Notes: a model not told the origin generated them from the sequence alone. Shown: positions 39,306 through 49,031, counted from the first letter of the stretch. The stretch: DNA of 64,000 nucleotides from Pseudomonadota bacterium (GCA_027620495.1 JAQCEA010000002.1:124001-188000); one strand, 5' to 3'. Translations and numbers: made by a program.

Positions 39306-41114
39306 ATGCGCGATTACCACCAACAGCCAAACGCCATGACGCCCGATAAGATGCCTGCAAGGGATTATTCCAGCGGTGATTTGTTGCGGGCATTTTGGCC
39401 CTATTTGCGCCCGCATAAAGGCCGAATTTTGGCGGCTGTTCTGGCGCTGATCTTGGTGGCTGCGGCGCTTTTATGTATGGGGCGGGGCCTCGCCTATCTT
39501 GTTGATGAAGGTCTTGGCAAGGGGGACCCGGCCTTGCTTGATCGCGCGGTGCTGGCAACAGCGCTGATTGCGGTGGCACTTGCCTTTGGCAGCTTTTTGC
39601 GCACCACAATGGTCAATGAAATTGGTGAATTGGTGCTGGCTGATATCCGCCGTGCGGTGTTTGGCCATGTGATGAGCCTGTCAGCAAACTGGTTTGAAAA
39701 CAATCGGATAGGTGATGTGCTGGCTCGCATAACGACCGATACAACCGTTGTGCAATCGGTGATGACATCAACGCTATCGATGGCGGCGCGCAATCTATTG
39801 CTGTTGATTGGCGGGGTGGTGATGGTGGTGCTATCAAGCCCTAAAATGTCACTGGTGGTGCTGGTGGTGGTGCCGCTGGTGGTGTTGCCGCTGATCATTT
39901 TGGGTCGGCGTTTGCGCGCTACCTCGCGTCTGGCACAAGACCGGCTTGCCGATGTGGCGGTTGAGGCTGAAGAGACAGTTAACGCAATCCATACAGTTCA
40001 GGCTTTTGGGCGCGAACGGCATATGCGGGATAAATTTGACCATGCGGTGCAGGACAGTCTTGATGCCGGTCTGGCGCGGGTCAAGCTTCGCGGGGTGTTA
40101 AGCGGTATATTGATCTTTCTGGTATTCAGCGGGATCAGCGTCATTCTATGGATTGGCGGTCAGGATTTGATGGCAGGCCGGATCAGCCCGGGCGATTTGT
40201 CTTCTTTTATTTTTTATGCCTTTTTGGTGGCAAGCTCGACGGGCTTTCTATCGGAACTTGCTGGCGATCTGCAACGTGCGGCTGGCGCGGCGGAACGTAT
40301 TGCCCATCTTCTAGATACACAGGCGGTGATGCCGCAACCAGCGACGCCGCAACCGCTTGATCTTTCCAGCCCGGTGGCCTGCCGGTTTGATCATGTTGAT
40401 TTTGCCTATCCATCCGCACAGGGCAGACCGGCTGTTGCTGATCTGGATTTTACCATTGCGGCTGGCGAGCGTGTGGCGATTGTTGGGCCAAGTGGTGCAG
40501 GGAAATCAACATTATTTCATCTTTTGCTTCGGTTTCATGATCCGGTGGCTGGCCGCATATCGGTGGCTGGTGTTGATATACGCGATGTGGCGCTTGCTGA
40601 ACTGCGCGGGCATATTGGTCTGGTGCCACAAGACGCGGCTTTGTTTTCATCAACGGTGCGCGAGAATATTGCCTTTGGCCGTCCTGACGCCAGCCATGAC
40701 ATGATTGTCGATGCGGCACGAAAGGCCCAAGCTGACGAATTCATTTCCGCCCTTGATGGGGGGTATGATGCCTTGGTTGGTGAAAAAGGGGTCCGTCTTT
40801 CTGGTGGTCAGCGTCAGCGCATTGCAATTGCCCGGGCGATTTTACGTAACCCCCGCTTGTTACTGCTTGATGAGGCGACAAGCGCGCTAGATGCGCAATC
40901 TGAAGCCGCGGTGCAGAATGCCCTTGAAAATCTGATGAAAAACCGCACCAGTCTGGTCATTGCGCATCGTTTGGCAACGGTCGTTCAGGCCGATCGCATT
41001 TTGCTGATGGACCGAGGGTGCATGCAGGCGAGTGGCACGCATGAAACGCTGATGGTCGAATCGGCATTATATCGAACCTTAGCTGAATTGCAGTTTTCCC
41101 TGCCGAAAAGCTGA
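39306..41114 (+). CDS. ABC exporter, fused permease and ATPase
   Basis: Inner-membrane half-transporter of 602 residues that would act as a dimer. The N-terminal transmembrane domain (six helices, about 30-325) is followed by the nucleotide-binding domain: Walker A GPSGAGKST near 394, signature LSGGQRQR near 498, and Walker B LLLLDEATSALD near 520. Architecture is MsbA/BmrA-like, but the substrate cannot be read. It is placed divergently from rpmE, as often in this class. Confidence 0.93.
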   Translation: MRDYHQQPNAMTPDKMPARDYSSGDLLRAFWPYLRPHKGRILAAVLALILVAAALLCMGRGLAYLVDEGLGKGDPALLDRAVLATALIAVALAFGSFLRTTMVNEIGELVLADIRRAVFGHVMSLSANWFENNRIGDVLARITTDTTVVQSVMTSTLSMAARNLLLLIGGVVMVVLSSPKMSLVVLVVVPLVVLPLIILGRRLRATSRLAQDRLADVAVEAEETVNAIHTVQAFGRERHMRDKFDHAVQDSLDAGLARVKLRGVLSGILIFLVFSGISVILWIGGQDLMAGRISPGDLSSFIFYAFLVASSTGFLSELAGDLQRAAGAAERIAHLLDTQAVMPQPATPQPLDLSSPVACRFDHVDFAYPSAQGRPAVADLDFTIAAGERVAIVGPSGAGKSTLFHLLLRFHDPVAGRISVAGVDIRDVALAELRGHIGLVPQDAALFSSTVRENIAFGRPDASHDMIVDAARKAQADEFISALDGGYDALVGEKGVRLSGGQRQRIAIARAILRNPRLLLLDEATSALDAQSEAAVQNALENLMKNRTSLVIAHRLATVVQADRILLMDRGCMQASGTHETLMVESALYRTLAELQFSLPKS

Positions 41115-41159
41115 TTGGTTATTTGGGATAGAAATGGCCGGTAAGCGCACTGTCCTGGT

Positions 41160-41528
41160 TTACGTCAGCCGCCCAAAGGCACCAATTGCCGCCGGTGCCG
41201 AGATTGTATCAACTGTACCAATGACCACCGCGTTCCAGATGCGCTGTTGGGTGTTATCAATGCTGAAAACAAGCCGGGCGTTTGGGTCTGAAAAACTGTT
41301 TTTTGACATTTTTTCAAGGTCGAAATCGAGCTGGCCAATGAACTGGTGATCTAGATTGCTGCGAAGTGCCATCGCGCGGATATGCGCTTCATTGGCATCA
41401 AAATCAAACTGCAGCAACCCGTCACCTTGATAGGGTATTGGCGCACAATCTGTGCCGCAAAAATAATTCAGTTGAATGGCAACCGGTTGTATAAATGATC
41501 CAATGTCCATCCAGAAAAGCGAGTCCAT
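41160..41528 (-). CDS. C-terminal part of a broken lipoprotein gene
   Basis: An open frame of 122 residues starting MDSLFWMDIGSF. It overlaps the preceding lipoprotein frame (41468-41938) by 61 bp in a different frame. The overlap is too long for a normal gene junction, and the text continues plausibly if the frames are joined around FSGW/MDIGSF. I read it as the second half of one gene separated by a one-base indel. No family is recognised. It converges with the ABC exporter 45 bp away. Confidence 0.5.
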   Translation of the reverse strand: MDSLFWMDIGSFIQPVAIQLNYFCGTDCAPIPYQGDGLLQFDFDANEAHIRAMALRSNLDHQFIGQLDFDLEKMSKNSFSDPNARLVFSIDNTQQRIWNAVVIGTVDTISAPAAIGAFGRLT

Positions 41529-41938
41529 GGGGCTATGATTGTGACCAGCTTATCACCAGCAAACACATGTCTTTTCAACCGCAGGTCAGCATCATAGCCA
41601 CTATTGTCTGATGGTCGCTGTTCAACCGTTCTATACGGCAAAGAAGATTGCCAGATTGTGAATGTATAATCGGCAAGCATTTCGATTTCCATGCTGGTCA
41701 GCATATCACTTTTGTTTGGCTCATTTCGCTGATTGGTGTCGCTGGATAAATCGCGATCAGCCAGATTTGCAACGGCGGCGGGATCTGGTACCATATATGG
41801 ATGGTCGAGAGATAATGGCTGGTTTTGTACCCCGACAATCAGCGATCTGTATCCAGCTTGCAACACGCCATAGCGGTAATCAACGGTTTCATGAAGCGGA
41901 ACACAGGCCGCCAGCATCAATGATGCCGCCACCAACAC
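41468..41938 (-). CDS. lipoprotein of unknown function, probably frameshifted
   Basis: A frame of 156 residues. A lipoprotein signal is visible: hydrophobic LVAASLMLAAC with a lipobox Cys, so the product would be acylated in the envelope. No ATG precedes the signal peptide in frame. The nearest in-frame ATG (41996-41998) is followed two codons later by TAA, so translation would need the GTG at 41938 or a TTG. With the downstream frameshift this suggests a decaying gene. The remaining sequence matches no family I know. Confidence 0.5.
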   Translation of the reverse strand: MLVAASLMLAACVPLHETVDYRYGVLQAGYRSLIVGVQNQPLSLDHPYMVPDPAAVANLADRDLSSDTNQRNEPNKSDMLTSMEIEMLADYTFTIWQSSLPYRTVEQRPSDNSGYDADLRLKRHVFAGDKLVTIIAPWTRFSGWTLDHLYNRLPFN

Positions 41939-42094
41939 CCCGTTGAGAAGTAGCTTTAAGACACGCCACCCAAATGACGTGACAGCCTGTTACCTCATGC
42001 GATTGATATACAACCACGCATAATTTTATGACGAAGCCATAAACCATGCAACCGGTCGCCGACGGTTGTCATAAGGCAGGATGATTTGGCCGGT

Positions 42095-43264
42095 TTATTT
42101 GGCCGCAACGCGCTGGGTGATTTTCAATTCAATACGGCGATTGAGGCGCCGGTCAGCGGCGGTGTCACCACTGGCCAAAGGCTGAAATTCACCATATCCA
42201 GTCGCGGCCAATCGTTGGGCTGGCACGCCCTGCATCACCAGAAATCTTACCACGGATAACGCACGTTCGGTCGATAAATCCCAGTTATCCGTATAGCGCC
42301 CGGCGCGTACAGGCAGATTATCTGTGTGGCCGTCAACTTGCAGCACCCAGTTGATATCATCCGGGATTTTGGCGGCGATATCTGCCAGTGCCACGGCAAG
42401 CTGGGCAAGTTGGTCTTGCCCGGTGGGACCAATATCAGCCTGGCCGGGGGCAAACAGAACTTCTGACTGAAAGACAAACCGATCCCCAACAATCTGGACA
42501 TCGTCCCGGCCTTTTAGAACATCGCGCAACCTTCCAAAAAATTCTGACCGGAATTGCTGCAATTCCTGAACACGGCTGGCCAGCGCGTTATTTAACGATT
42601 TGCCGAGACTGGCAATGGCCACTTTATCTTCTTCGGCTTGCCGGTCTTTTTCTGCCAATAACGATGTTAATTCTTCAATCCGCTGGCGTAGCCCGGCCAA
42701 TACCAAGGTCATTTGCGTGACTTCAGCCTTTGATGCGGTGGTTTCCGCCTCGAGATCGCGCATTGTTTGTTGCTGTGTGCGATTGCGCGCTTCGGTGAGG
42801 GCGAGTTGCCCTTCGACCATTTGCAAGGCCCGCAAACGTTCATCAAGGGCGTCTCTGGCGGCTTTCAGGGCGGCTTCGGTCTCGGCTTGCTTGGCACTAA
42901 GGGCGGTTAATTCACTGTTTCTGGTGCCAAGTGTTGCCTGAACCGCCGCGAGCTGTGCGGCAAGGGTGCTTCTGTCGGTTTTGCTGGTTTCGAGCTGGAT
43001 TTGCAATTGCGCGAGATCCGCCGCTAGGTCTGCACTGGCGCGCCGTTCGATATTCAGTAATTCGCTCAAGGATGCTAATTGCTGGCGCATTTCACCAAGT
43101 GTGGCGTCCTGACCAGATACGCGGTACGCCAAATTAGCCTGAATAAGCACAAACACCATCAACACAAAGATGATGACCATAAGCAAGGTTGCCAGCGCAT
43201 CGACAAAGCCGGGCCAGGTAAAATTTTCACTGCGGCGGGTGTTGCCAAGCCGTGAAAGTGCCAT
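42095..43264 (-). CDS. MotB/OmpA-type peptidoglycan-binding membrane protein
   Basis: Inner-membrane protein of 389 residues. One N-terminal membrane helix (about 19-44, LATLLMVIIFVLMVFVLI) is followed by a long coiled coil (about 65-235) and an OmpA-like peptidoglycan-binding domain (about 265-380; VDGHTDNLP, and the ERALSVVRFL and RRLNRRIELKI motifs). It starts 2 bp after the MotA/TolQ-like gene, which is its likely stator partner. There are no flagellar genes here. It could drive an envelope process by proton flow. Confidence 0.9.
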   Translation of the reverse strand: MALSRLGNTRRSENFTWPGFVDALATLLMVIIFVLMVFVLIQANLAYRVSGQDATLGEMRQQLASLSELLNIERRASADLAADLAQLQIQLETSKTDRSTLAAQLAAVQATLGTRNSELTALSAKQAETEAALKAARDALDERLRALQMVEGQLALTEARNRTQQQTMRDLEAETTASKAEVTQMTLVLAGLRQRIEELTSLLAEKDRQAEEDKVAIASLGKSLNNALASRVQELQQFRSEFFGRLRDVLKGRDDVQIVGDRFVFQSEVLFAPGQADIGPTGQDQLAQLAVALADIAAKIPDDINWVLQVDGHTDNLPVRAGRYTDNWDLSTERALSVVRFLVMQGVPAQRLAATGYGEFQPLASGDTAADRRLNRRIELKITQRVAAK

Positions 43265-43266
43265 GC

Positions 43267-44319
43267 TTATTTGCCCCGTTTGGCGATTGAAGATGTGCCA
43301 ATCAAAGCGGCGATTGATTGCGACAGCCCCTTTAATTCAGCGGTCAGAATTTCCGTCTGATGCGCGCGGTCGGTGCGCATGTCATCAGCAAGCTGTTGCA
43401 AATTGGCGTTGAGTTCTGCCAGCTGTTCGCGGATCCGGCGATCATCAGCGCTGGCCTCGTTCAGCGTGGCCATTGTGCGGTTTAGTTTGGACATTTGTTC
43501 AACAACTTTTGTCCGGTTGGTTTCCCCTTCGGCAATAGATTGCGACAATGACAATAATGCCCGTGCGGCTTCTTCGCTCATGCCATGGGCGAGGGCCCCA
43601 TGCGCACCGCCAGCTGTATTGCTGTCATTAAATCTAGCAAAGGCGGATAGCCAGTCTTCCAATTCGTTAAAGAACCGGCCCATAGCTTGGCCTAGCTGCA
43701 GATCAAGAAACCCCAAGATAAGAGACCCGGCAAGACCAAAAAGTGATGAGGAGAATGCCGTCGCCATGCCGGAAAGCGGGGCGTCTAAACCAGATCGTAA
43801 TTGCGACATCATCGCCTGAAAATTGGCGCTATCGGCATCAAGCGAGTTGATCACCAGACTGACAGCACCAATCGTTTGTAACAGCCCCCAAAAGGTGCCA
43901 AGAAGCCCCAAAAACACCAACAGCCCGATCATATAACGCGAAATTTCGCGCCCTTCATCGAGCCTGGCGGCAACACCATCAAGGACCGATCGCAATGACA
44001 ATGCCGATAATTGCGCATCATGACGGGAATCGGCCAGCATGGCGTAAACAGTGGCCAGCAAAACCGGCCGTTTTTCAGGCGTGTCCAGCGAGCCAGTCTT
44101 CTGGATCGACAGCAACCAATTCCGTTCAGGGGTTAAGCGCAGGATTTGCCGGATCACATAAAGAATGCCCAGCCCAAGCGTTGCCAAAATCACACTATTT
44201 AATGCCGGGTTGCCCATAAACGCGCTTTTCAATGGGGCAAATAGCAGGGCGCAAATCGTACCAACAAACGCTAAAAATAACATCATACGGAATAAAAAAC
44301 GTTTGGGGTCAGTGCGCAT
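43267..44319 (-). CDS. MotA/TolQ/ExbB-like proton channel protein
   Basis: Polytopic membrane protein of 350 residues. Two N-terminal helices (FLFRMMLFLAFVGTICALL; LNSVILATLGLGILYVI) and two central ones carry the MotA/TolQ channel features (LLVFLGLLGTFWGLLQTIGA, about 140-160; GMATAFSSSLFGLAGSL, about 200-215). A C-terminal coiled tail follows. I took the ATG of MRTDPKRF with GGAGAG 6 nt upstream. It is coupled by a 2-bp gap to the OmpA/MotB-like gene. Substrate process unknown. Confidence 0.88.
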   Translation of the reverse strand: MRTDPKRFLFRMMLFLAFVGTICALLFAPLKSAFMGNPALNSVILATLGLGILYVIRQILRLTPERNWLLSIQKTGSLDTPEKRPVLLATVYAMLADSRHDAQLSALSLRSVLDGVAARLDEGREISRYMIGLLVFLGLLGTFWGLLQTIGAVSLVINSLDADSANFQAMMSQLRSGLDAPLSGMATAFSSSLFGLAGSLILGFLDLQLGQAMGRFFNELEDWLSAFARFNDSNTAGGAHGALAHGMSEEAARALLSLSQSIAEGETNRTKVVEQMSKLNRTMATLNEASADDRRIREQLAELNANLQQLADDMRTDRAHQTEILTAELKGLSQSIAALIGTSSIAKRGK

Positions 44320-44517
44320 GATCGGCTCTCCAAAATCTTTGCTAACCAAAATTTCTGCCAAATCACGGGGACATAATGAACAGATTGTCTGCCGCGTCTC
44401 TATGGCTGGTTTAAGGTCTAGCGCTAAAGCATGGCAGGATTATGAAGATTGGCAAGCCCTTGCGGGGCCTATTTTTTCGCATTTGCAATGATCGAGGATG
44501 CAAAAACCGGCTGGGAT

Positions 44518-45336
44518 TTAGGCCTTATCAGCGCTGGTCGCATTTAAGCATTTCAGCAATTCTGCGTGGATAGACGGATTGGCGGCAACAACATCGCCGC
44601 TATCAAGTGCCCGGTCACGCGAGGCAAAATCAGACACAAAACCGCCAGCTTCGCGCACCAGCAAGATACCTGCGGCAATATCCCATGAATTGAGACCACG
44701 TTCCCAAAACCCATCATAGCGGCCAGCGGCAACATAGGCCAAATCAAGCGCGGCTGATCCAAACCGCCGGACACCAGCGCTGACAGCCATGATTTTTTGC
44801 AGTTCTTTGCCAAATTGGGCGTGTCCGGCGGCATCGCCGTGACCCAGAAAGGGAATGCCAGTGGCAAATAATGAATCCGCCATATGGCGCCGTCCAGAAA
44901 CCCGCAACCGCCGATCATTGACAAAGGCACCCTGACCCGCCTCGGCAAAGAAATATTCATGACGCACCGGATCAAACACCAGGGCCGCGGTGATTTTGCC
45001 TTTGTCTTTTACCGCGATTGAAATGGCAAAATGTGGGATTCCGTGCAGAAAATTTGTGGTGCCGTCAAGCGGGTCAACAATCCAAACTGGCGCGTCTGGG
45101 TCGGCGCCATCAACATGGCCGCTTTCCTCCATGACGAACCCCCAATCTGGCCGGGCTTTTTGTAATTCTGATTTGATCACACGTTCGGCATTGGTATCGG
45201 CGCGCGAGACAAAATCTGCTGGGCCTTTGCGGCTGACTTGCAGATTTTCAACCTCGCCAAAATCGCGCAACATACCACGGCTGGCGGCTGTGGCTGCTTT
45301 ATGCATCACATTGATTAGGGCTGAACGGGTGGCCAT
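44518..45336 (-). CDS. suhB: inositol-1-monophosphatase family protein
   Basis: Magnesium-dependent phosphatase of 272 residues in the SuhB/IMPase family. Metal ligands are visible: E70-E71 (FVMEESG), the D88-P-L-D-G-T93 motif (WIVDPLDGTTNFLHG), and the late WDIAAGILLVREAGG with its Asp. SuhB also moonlights in rRNA antitermination in E. coli. It sits 30 bp after efp. Confidence 0.93.
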   Translation of the reverse strand: MATRSALINVMHKAATAASRGMLRDFGEVENLQVSRKGPADFVSRADTNAERVIKSELQKARPDWGFVMEESGHVDGADPDAPVWIVDPLDGTTNFLHGIPHFAISIAVKDKGKITAALVFDPVRHEYFFAEAGQGAFVNDRRLRVSGRRHMADSLFATGIPFLGHGDAAGHAQFGKELQKIMAVSAGVRRFGSAALDLAYVAAGRYDGFWERGLNSWDIAAGILLVREAGGFVSDFASRDRALDSGDVVAANPSIHAELLKCLNATSADKA

Positions 45337-45366
45337 GCGGAGCTATCCTAAAGGGTTGGGATCAGA

Positions 45367-45933
45367 TTAGTTTTTTGCACGCTCGACATAGCTGGCGTCT
45401 TCTGGCCGCACAACAATTCTCGTACCTGTTTCAATATGTGGCGGCACCAACACACGGACACCATTTTCCAAAATAGCTGGCTTGTAGGATGACGATGCTG
45501 TCTGGCCTTTGACAACTGCATCAGCCTCAACAACTTTCATGACCACTGTATCAGGCAAATCAATTGAAATAGGATCACCTTCATAGCTTGACATGGTGAT
45601 CACCATACCATCTTGCAAAAATGCGGCGCGGTCACCAACCATGTCAGCAGTAATGCTAATTTGTTCAAATGTTTCGGCATGCATAAAGACCAACTGGTCA
45701 CCATCCGCATATAAAAATGTACATTCATTTTCATCGAGAATGACTCGCTCGACCGTTTCAGATGACCGAAATCGTTCATTCAATTTTGTGCCATCGCGGA
45801 CATCACGAAGCTCAATCTGGGCAAACGCCCCACCCTTGCCGGGTTTCACATGAGATACTTTTACCGCTGTCCATAACCGCCCGTTATGTTCAATCACATT
45901 GCCGGGTTTGACAGCATTACCATTGAGTTTCAT
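45367..45933 (-). CDS. efp: elongation factor P
   Basis: Ribosome factor of 188 residues that relieves stalling at polyproline stretches. Three beta-barrel domains are expected; the tip loop PGKGGAF near residue 31-37 holds the lysine often modified in EF-P. The C-terminal IETGTRIVVRPED matches the OB fold. The ATG is MKLNGNAVKPGN; a longer reading from 45969 adds 12 unsupported residues. Proline-rich TolA, encoded elsewhere in this window, is a plausible client. Confidence 0.95.
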   Translation of the reverse strand: MKLNGNAVKPGNVIEHNGRLWTAVKVSHVKPGKGGAFAQIELRDVRDGTKLNERFRSSETVERVILDENECTFLYADGDQLVFMHAETFEQISITADMVGDRAAFLQDGMVITMSSYEGDPISIDLPDTVVMKVVEADAVVKGQTASSSYKPAILENGVRVLVPPHIETGTRIVVRPEDASYVERAKN

Positions 45934-45995
45934 TTGACCATTCCTTGTATGACTAACCAACCGCGGCACTTCATACCGCTAATCGCTACATAGTG

Positions 45996-47003
45996 CTATA
46001 GATAGTTGCGCATCGCTGCGGCGGTATCTAGCATGCGGCACGAAAAGCCCCATTCATTATCATACCATGACAGCACCCGGACAAACCGATTGTTGGCAAC
46101 ATTGGTTTGCGTCAAATCGACAACCGAAGAATGCGGATCATGGTTAAAATCAATCGAAACTAGCGGGCGTTCATTGATTCCCAATACGCCCTTTAACGCC
46201 CCATTTGCGGCGTCGCAGAATGCCTGATTGATCTCATCAAGGCTGGTATCTCGGCTGGTTGTCACCACAAGGTCAACAACCGACACATTTGCCGTTGGTA
46301 CCCGTATGGCCGATCCATTCATTTTGCCGACAAGCGCTGGCAACACTTCGCCAACCGCAGATGTCGCACCAGTTGATGTCGGTATCATCGACATTGCCGC
46401 GGCGCGCGCCCGGCGCATGTCTTTATGGCTTGAATCAAGGGTTGGCTGATCGCCGGTATAGGCATGGATTGTGGTCATGTAGCCAGCCTCAATGCCAACT
46501 GTATCAGCCAGCACCTTGGCCACCGGGGCCAGACAATTTGTCGTACAAGATGCGTTTGAAACGACATCGGCTTTGGCATGTAAATCATTGTGGTTTACGC
46601 CGTACACAACGGTCATATCGGCCTGTTTACAAGGTGCCGACACCAGCACTTTTTTCGCGCCCGCGGCAAGATGCCCCGCCGATCCAGCGCGGCTGTTAAA
46701 TTTGCCTGAACATTCAAGAACAATATCAACATTATGCGCGGCATGCGGAATTTGCGATGGGTCGCGCTCGTGGGTGATCGGAATTTTGCCATAGCCAATA
46801 TCAATCCAGTCTTCGCCGCTTGTTACCGGGCTGGTTGCGCGGCCATGAATGGAGTCGAATTCATAAAGATGCGCGGCGATGTCGGCAGACCCGGGCGTGT
46901 TGATCAGAACAATTTCCATATCATCACGCTTCATTTCCTGTAATGCCCGCATGGTCAGGCGTCCAATCCGGCCAAATCCGCTAATTGCCAATCTTAAAGT
47001 CAC
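45996..47003 (-). CDS. gap: glyceraldehyde-3-phosphate dehydrogenase (type I; Epd-like features)
   Basis: NAD(P)-dependent dehydrogenase of 335 residues. The catalytic Cys is C153 (SNASCTTNCLAP), with a Rossmann start ISGFGRIGR and the late SWYDNEWGF. Two points are odd. The residue after beta-strand 2 is Thr (LINTPGS) where NAD-specific enzymes have Asp, so NADP use is possible. TVVYGVNHNDL and DFNHDPHSSVVDLTQT recall erythrose-4-phosphate dehydrogenase. It follows tkt by 51 bp, which fits either activity. Confidence 0.9.
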   Translation of the reverse strand: MTLRLAISGFGRIGRLTMRALQEMKRDDMEIVLINTPGSADIAAHLYEFDSIHGRATSPVTSGEDWIDIGYGKIPITHERDPSQIPHAAHNVDIVLECSGKFNSRAGSAGHLAAGAKKVLVSAPCKQADMTVVYGVNHNDLHAKADVVSNASCTTNCLAPVAKVLADTVGIEAGYMTTIHAYTGDQPTLDSSHKDMRRARAAAMSMIPTSTGATSAVGEVLPALVGKMNGSAIRVPTANVSVVDLVVTTSRDTSLDEINQAFCDAANGALKGVLGINERPLVSIDFNHDPHSSVVDLTQTNVANNRFVRVLSWYDNEWGFSCRMLDTAAAMRNYL

Positions 47004-47054
47004 CAGTATTGCTCCTGTTTGTTACTTTTTATCTAGATATTCGCGTCTGGCTGT

Positions 47055-49031
47055 CTAGCCCAGCCGCTGGCGTGCCGCCGCCACAACTGCGTCTTTGGTG
47101 ATGCCAAAATGCGCATAAAGATCATTGATCGGGGCAGAGGCGCCAAAGCCATTCATGCCAATAAAGCCATCTGTTGGGCCAAGCATCCAGTCCCATGATT
47201 GCTGCATGGCGGCTTCAATGACGATCCGCGGTGCAGACCCCAAAATACCGTTTTGATACGCGGTATCTTGTGACCGGAATAATTCCATACAAGGCATTGA
47301 TACCACGGTCGCGGCAATGCCATCTTTTACCAAGCTGTCACGTGCGGCCAGCGCAATGCCAACCTCTGACCCAGAGGCAATGAACGTCACCCGTCTATCG
47401 GCGGCATCCCCAGCAACGATATATCCGCCAAGCGCGGTTTTGTTTTCTGACATATCGCCATGTCTGAACTGGGCCATGCCTTGCCGGCTGAGCGCCAGAA
47501 TAGACGGCGTGTTAGCGGCCTCTATGGCACATTGCCAAGCCTCGGCTGTTTCCACCGCATCGCCCGGCCGGAACACCAATAAATTTGGGATCACCCGTAA
47601 AGCTGCCAGATGTTCGACAGGCTGGTGCGTGGGGCCGTCTTCACCCAAGCCGATTGAATCGTGCGTCATCAAATAGATCGCACGCTGCCCCATCAGCGCA
47701 GACAGGCGGATAGATGGCCGACAATAATCGGTAAACACCATAAATGTGCCACCATAAGGGATCGCCCCACCATGCAGCGCAATGCCGTTCATCGCGGCCG
47801 CCATACCATGTTCGCGCACACCATAATGGATATAGGTGCCGCCATAATTATTGCGGTCAAAAATGCTATGGCCGCCAACCTTTGTATTGTTGGAACCGGT
47901 CAGATCAGCCGATCCACCAAACAAGGTCGGGCAGGCCGGTAAAATTGCATCAAGTGTTTTCTGGCTGGCAACGCGGGTGGCAAGGCTTTGTGGATCAGTC
48001 GCCAGTGTGGTTTTCCAATCAAGGATCGCCGGTGCCAATTGATCCGGCACATCGCCGCGCATTGCCGCATCAAACAATGCCGCCTTTGGATGCGTGTCAT
48101 GCTGTGTTTGCCACACTGTGCGGGTGCTATCGCCTTTTGCGCCGACCGCGCGCCATTGGGCCAAAATATCGGCTGGAATTTCAAATGCCGCATGTGGCCA
48201 ATCGAGCGCCGCACGTGCCGCTTCAATTTCTGCATCGCCAAGCGGGGCGCCATGAACGCCAGATGTGCCTTGTTTGGCTGGCGAACCAAATCCAATCACT
48301 GTTTTACAGCGAATCAAGCTTGGCCGGTTATCGGCCTTGGCGGCGGTGATGGCCGCAGATACCGCATCCATATCATGCCCATCACAGGCCAATACCTGCC
48401 ATCCATATGATTCAAACCGCCCGGTGATATTGTCAGACACTGTTAAATCGGTGCTGCCATCAATTGAGATGCCGTTATCGTCAAACAACACAATCAGGCG
48501 TGACAGTTGCATATGACCAGCCATTGATGCCGCTTCATGGCTGATGCCTTCCATTAAACAGCCGTCACCAGCGATCACATAGGTGTGGTGGTCAACAAGA
48601 TCATCGCCAAATCTAGCGGCCAGATGGCGTTCTGCCATGGCCATCCCAACGGCGTTGGCGATGCCTTGGCCAAGCGGGCCAGTTGTGGTCTCAATGCCGC
48701 TTGCATGTCCAAATTCAGGATGCCCAGCAGTGCGTGCGCCAAGCTGTCTAAAATTACGAATTTCATCAATCGTCATATCGGCATAGCCGGTCAGATACAG
48801 CAACGCATACAGCAACATCGACCCATGTCCGGCAGACAACACAAACCGGTCACGGTCTGCCCAGTTTGGCGCGCTGGCGGAAAATTTCAGATGGTCGCAA
48901 AACAATGCGGTGGTGGCGTCAGCCATGCCCATGGGCATCCCTGGATGTCCGGAATTTGCAGCTTGCACCGCGTCCATTGTCAGCGCCCGAATGGCGTTGG
49001 ACATGCGTTGTTTGTCATGTGGATTTGGCAT
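47055..49031 (-). CDS. tkt: transketolase
   Basis: Thiamine-diphosphate enzyme of 658 residues that moves two-carbon units between sugar phosphates in the pentose phosphate pathway. The ThDP motif runs from GDGCLMEGISHEAA to LFDDN (about 152-185). The central pyrimidine-binding domain (GVREHGMAAAMNGIALHGG) and C-terminal domain are complete. The chosen ATG is MPNPHDKQRM; the frame opens 24 bp earlier. It heads the minus-strand series tkt-gap-efp-suhB. Confidence 0.97.
   Translation of the reverse strand: MPNPHDKQRMSNAIRALTMDAVQAANSGHPGMPMGMADATTALFCDHLKFSASAPNWADRDRFVLSAGHGSMLLYALLYLTGYADMTIDEIRNFRQLGARTAGHPEFGHASGIETTTGPLGQGIANAVGMAMAERHLAARFGDDLVDHHTYVIAGDGCLMEGISHEAASMAGHMQLSRLIVLFDDNGISIDGSTDLTVSDNITGRFESYGWQVLACDGHDMDAVSAAITAAKADNRPSLIRCKTVIGFGSPAKQGTSGVHGAPLGDAEIEAARAALDWPHAAFEIPADILAQWRAVGAKGDSTRTVWQTQHDTHPKAALFDAAMRGDVPDQLAPAILDWKTTLATDPQSLATRVASQKTLDAILPACPTLFGGSADLTGSNNTKVGGHSIFDRNNYGGTYIHYGVREHGMAAAMNGIALHGGAIPYGGTFMVFTDYCRPSIRLSALMGQRAIYLMTHDSIGLGEDGPTHQPVEHLAALRVIPNLLVFRPGDAVETAEAWQCAIEAANTPSILALSRQGMAQFRHGDMSENKTALGGYIVAGDAADRRVTFIASGSEVGIALAARDSLVKDGIAATVVSMPCMELFRSQDTAYQNGILGSAPRIVIEAAMQQSWDWMLGPTDGFIGMNGFGASAPINDLYAHFGITKDAVVAAARQRLG

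Noticed and set aside
42095-44319. Zorya-type anti-phage system
   Set aside because: The pair looks like ZorA/ZorB in outline, but no helicase or nuclease partner genes are present and the flanks are housekeeping genes.
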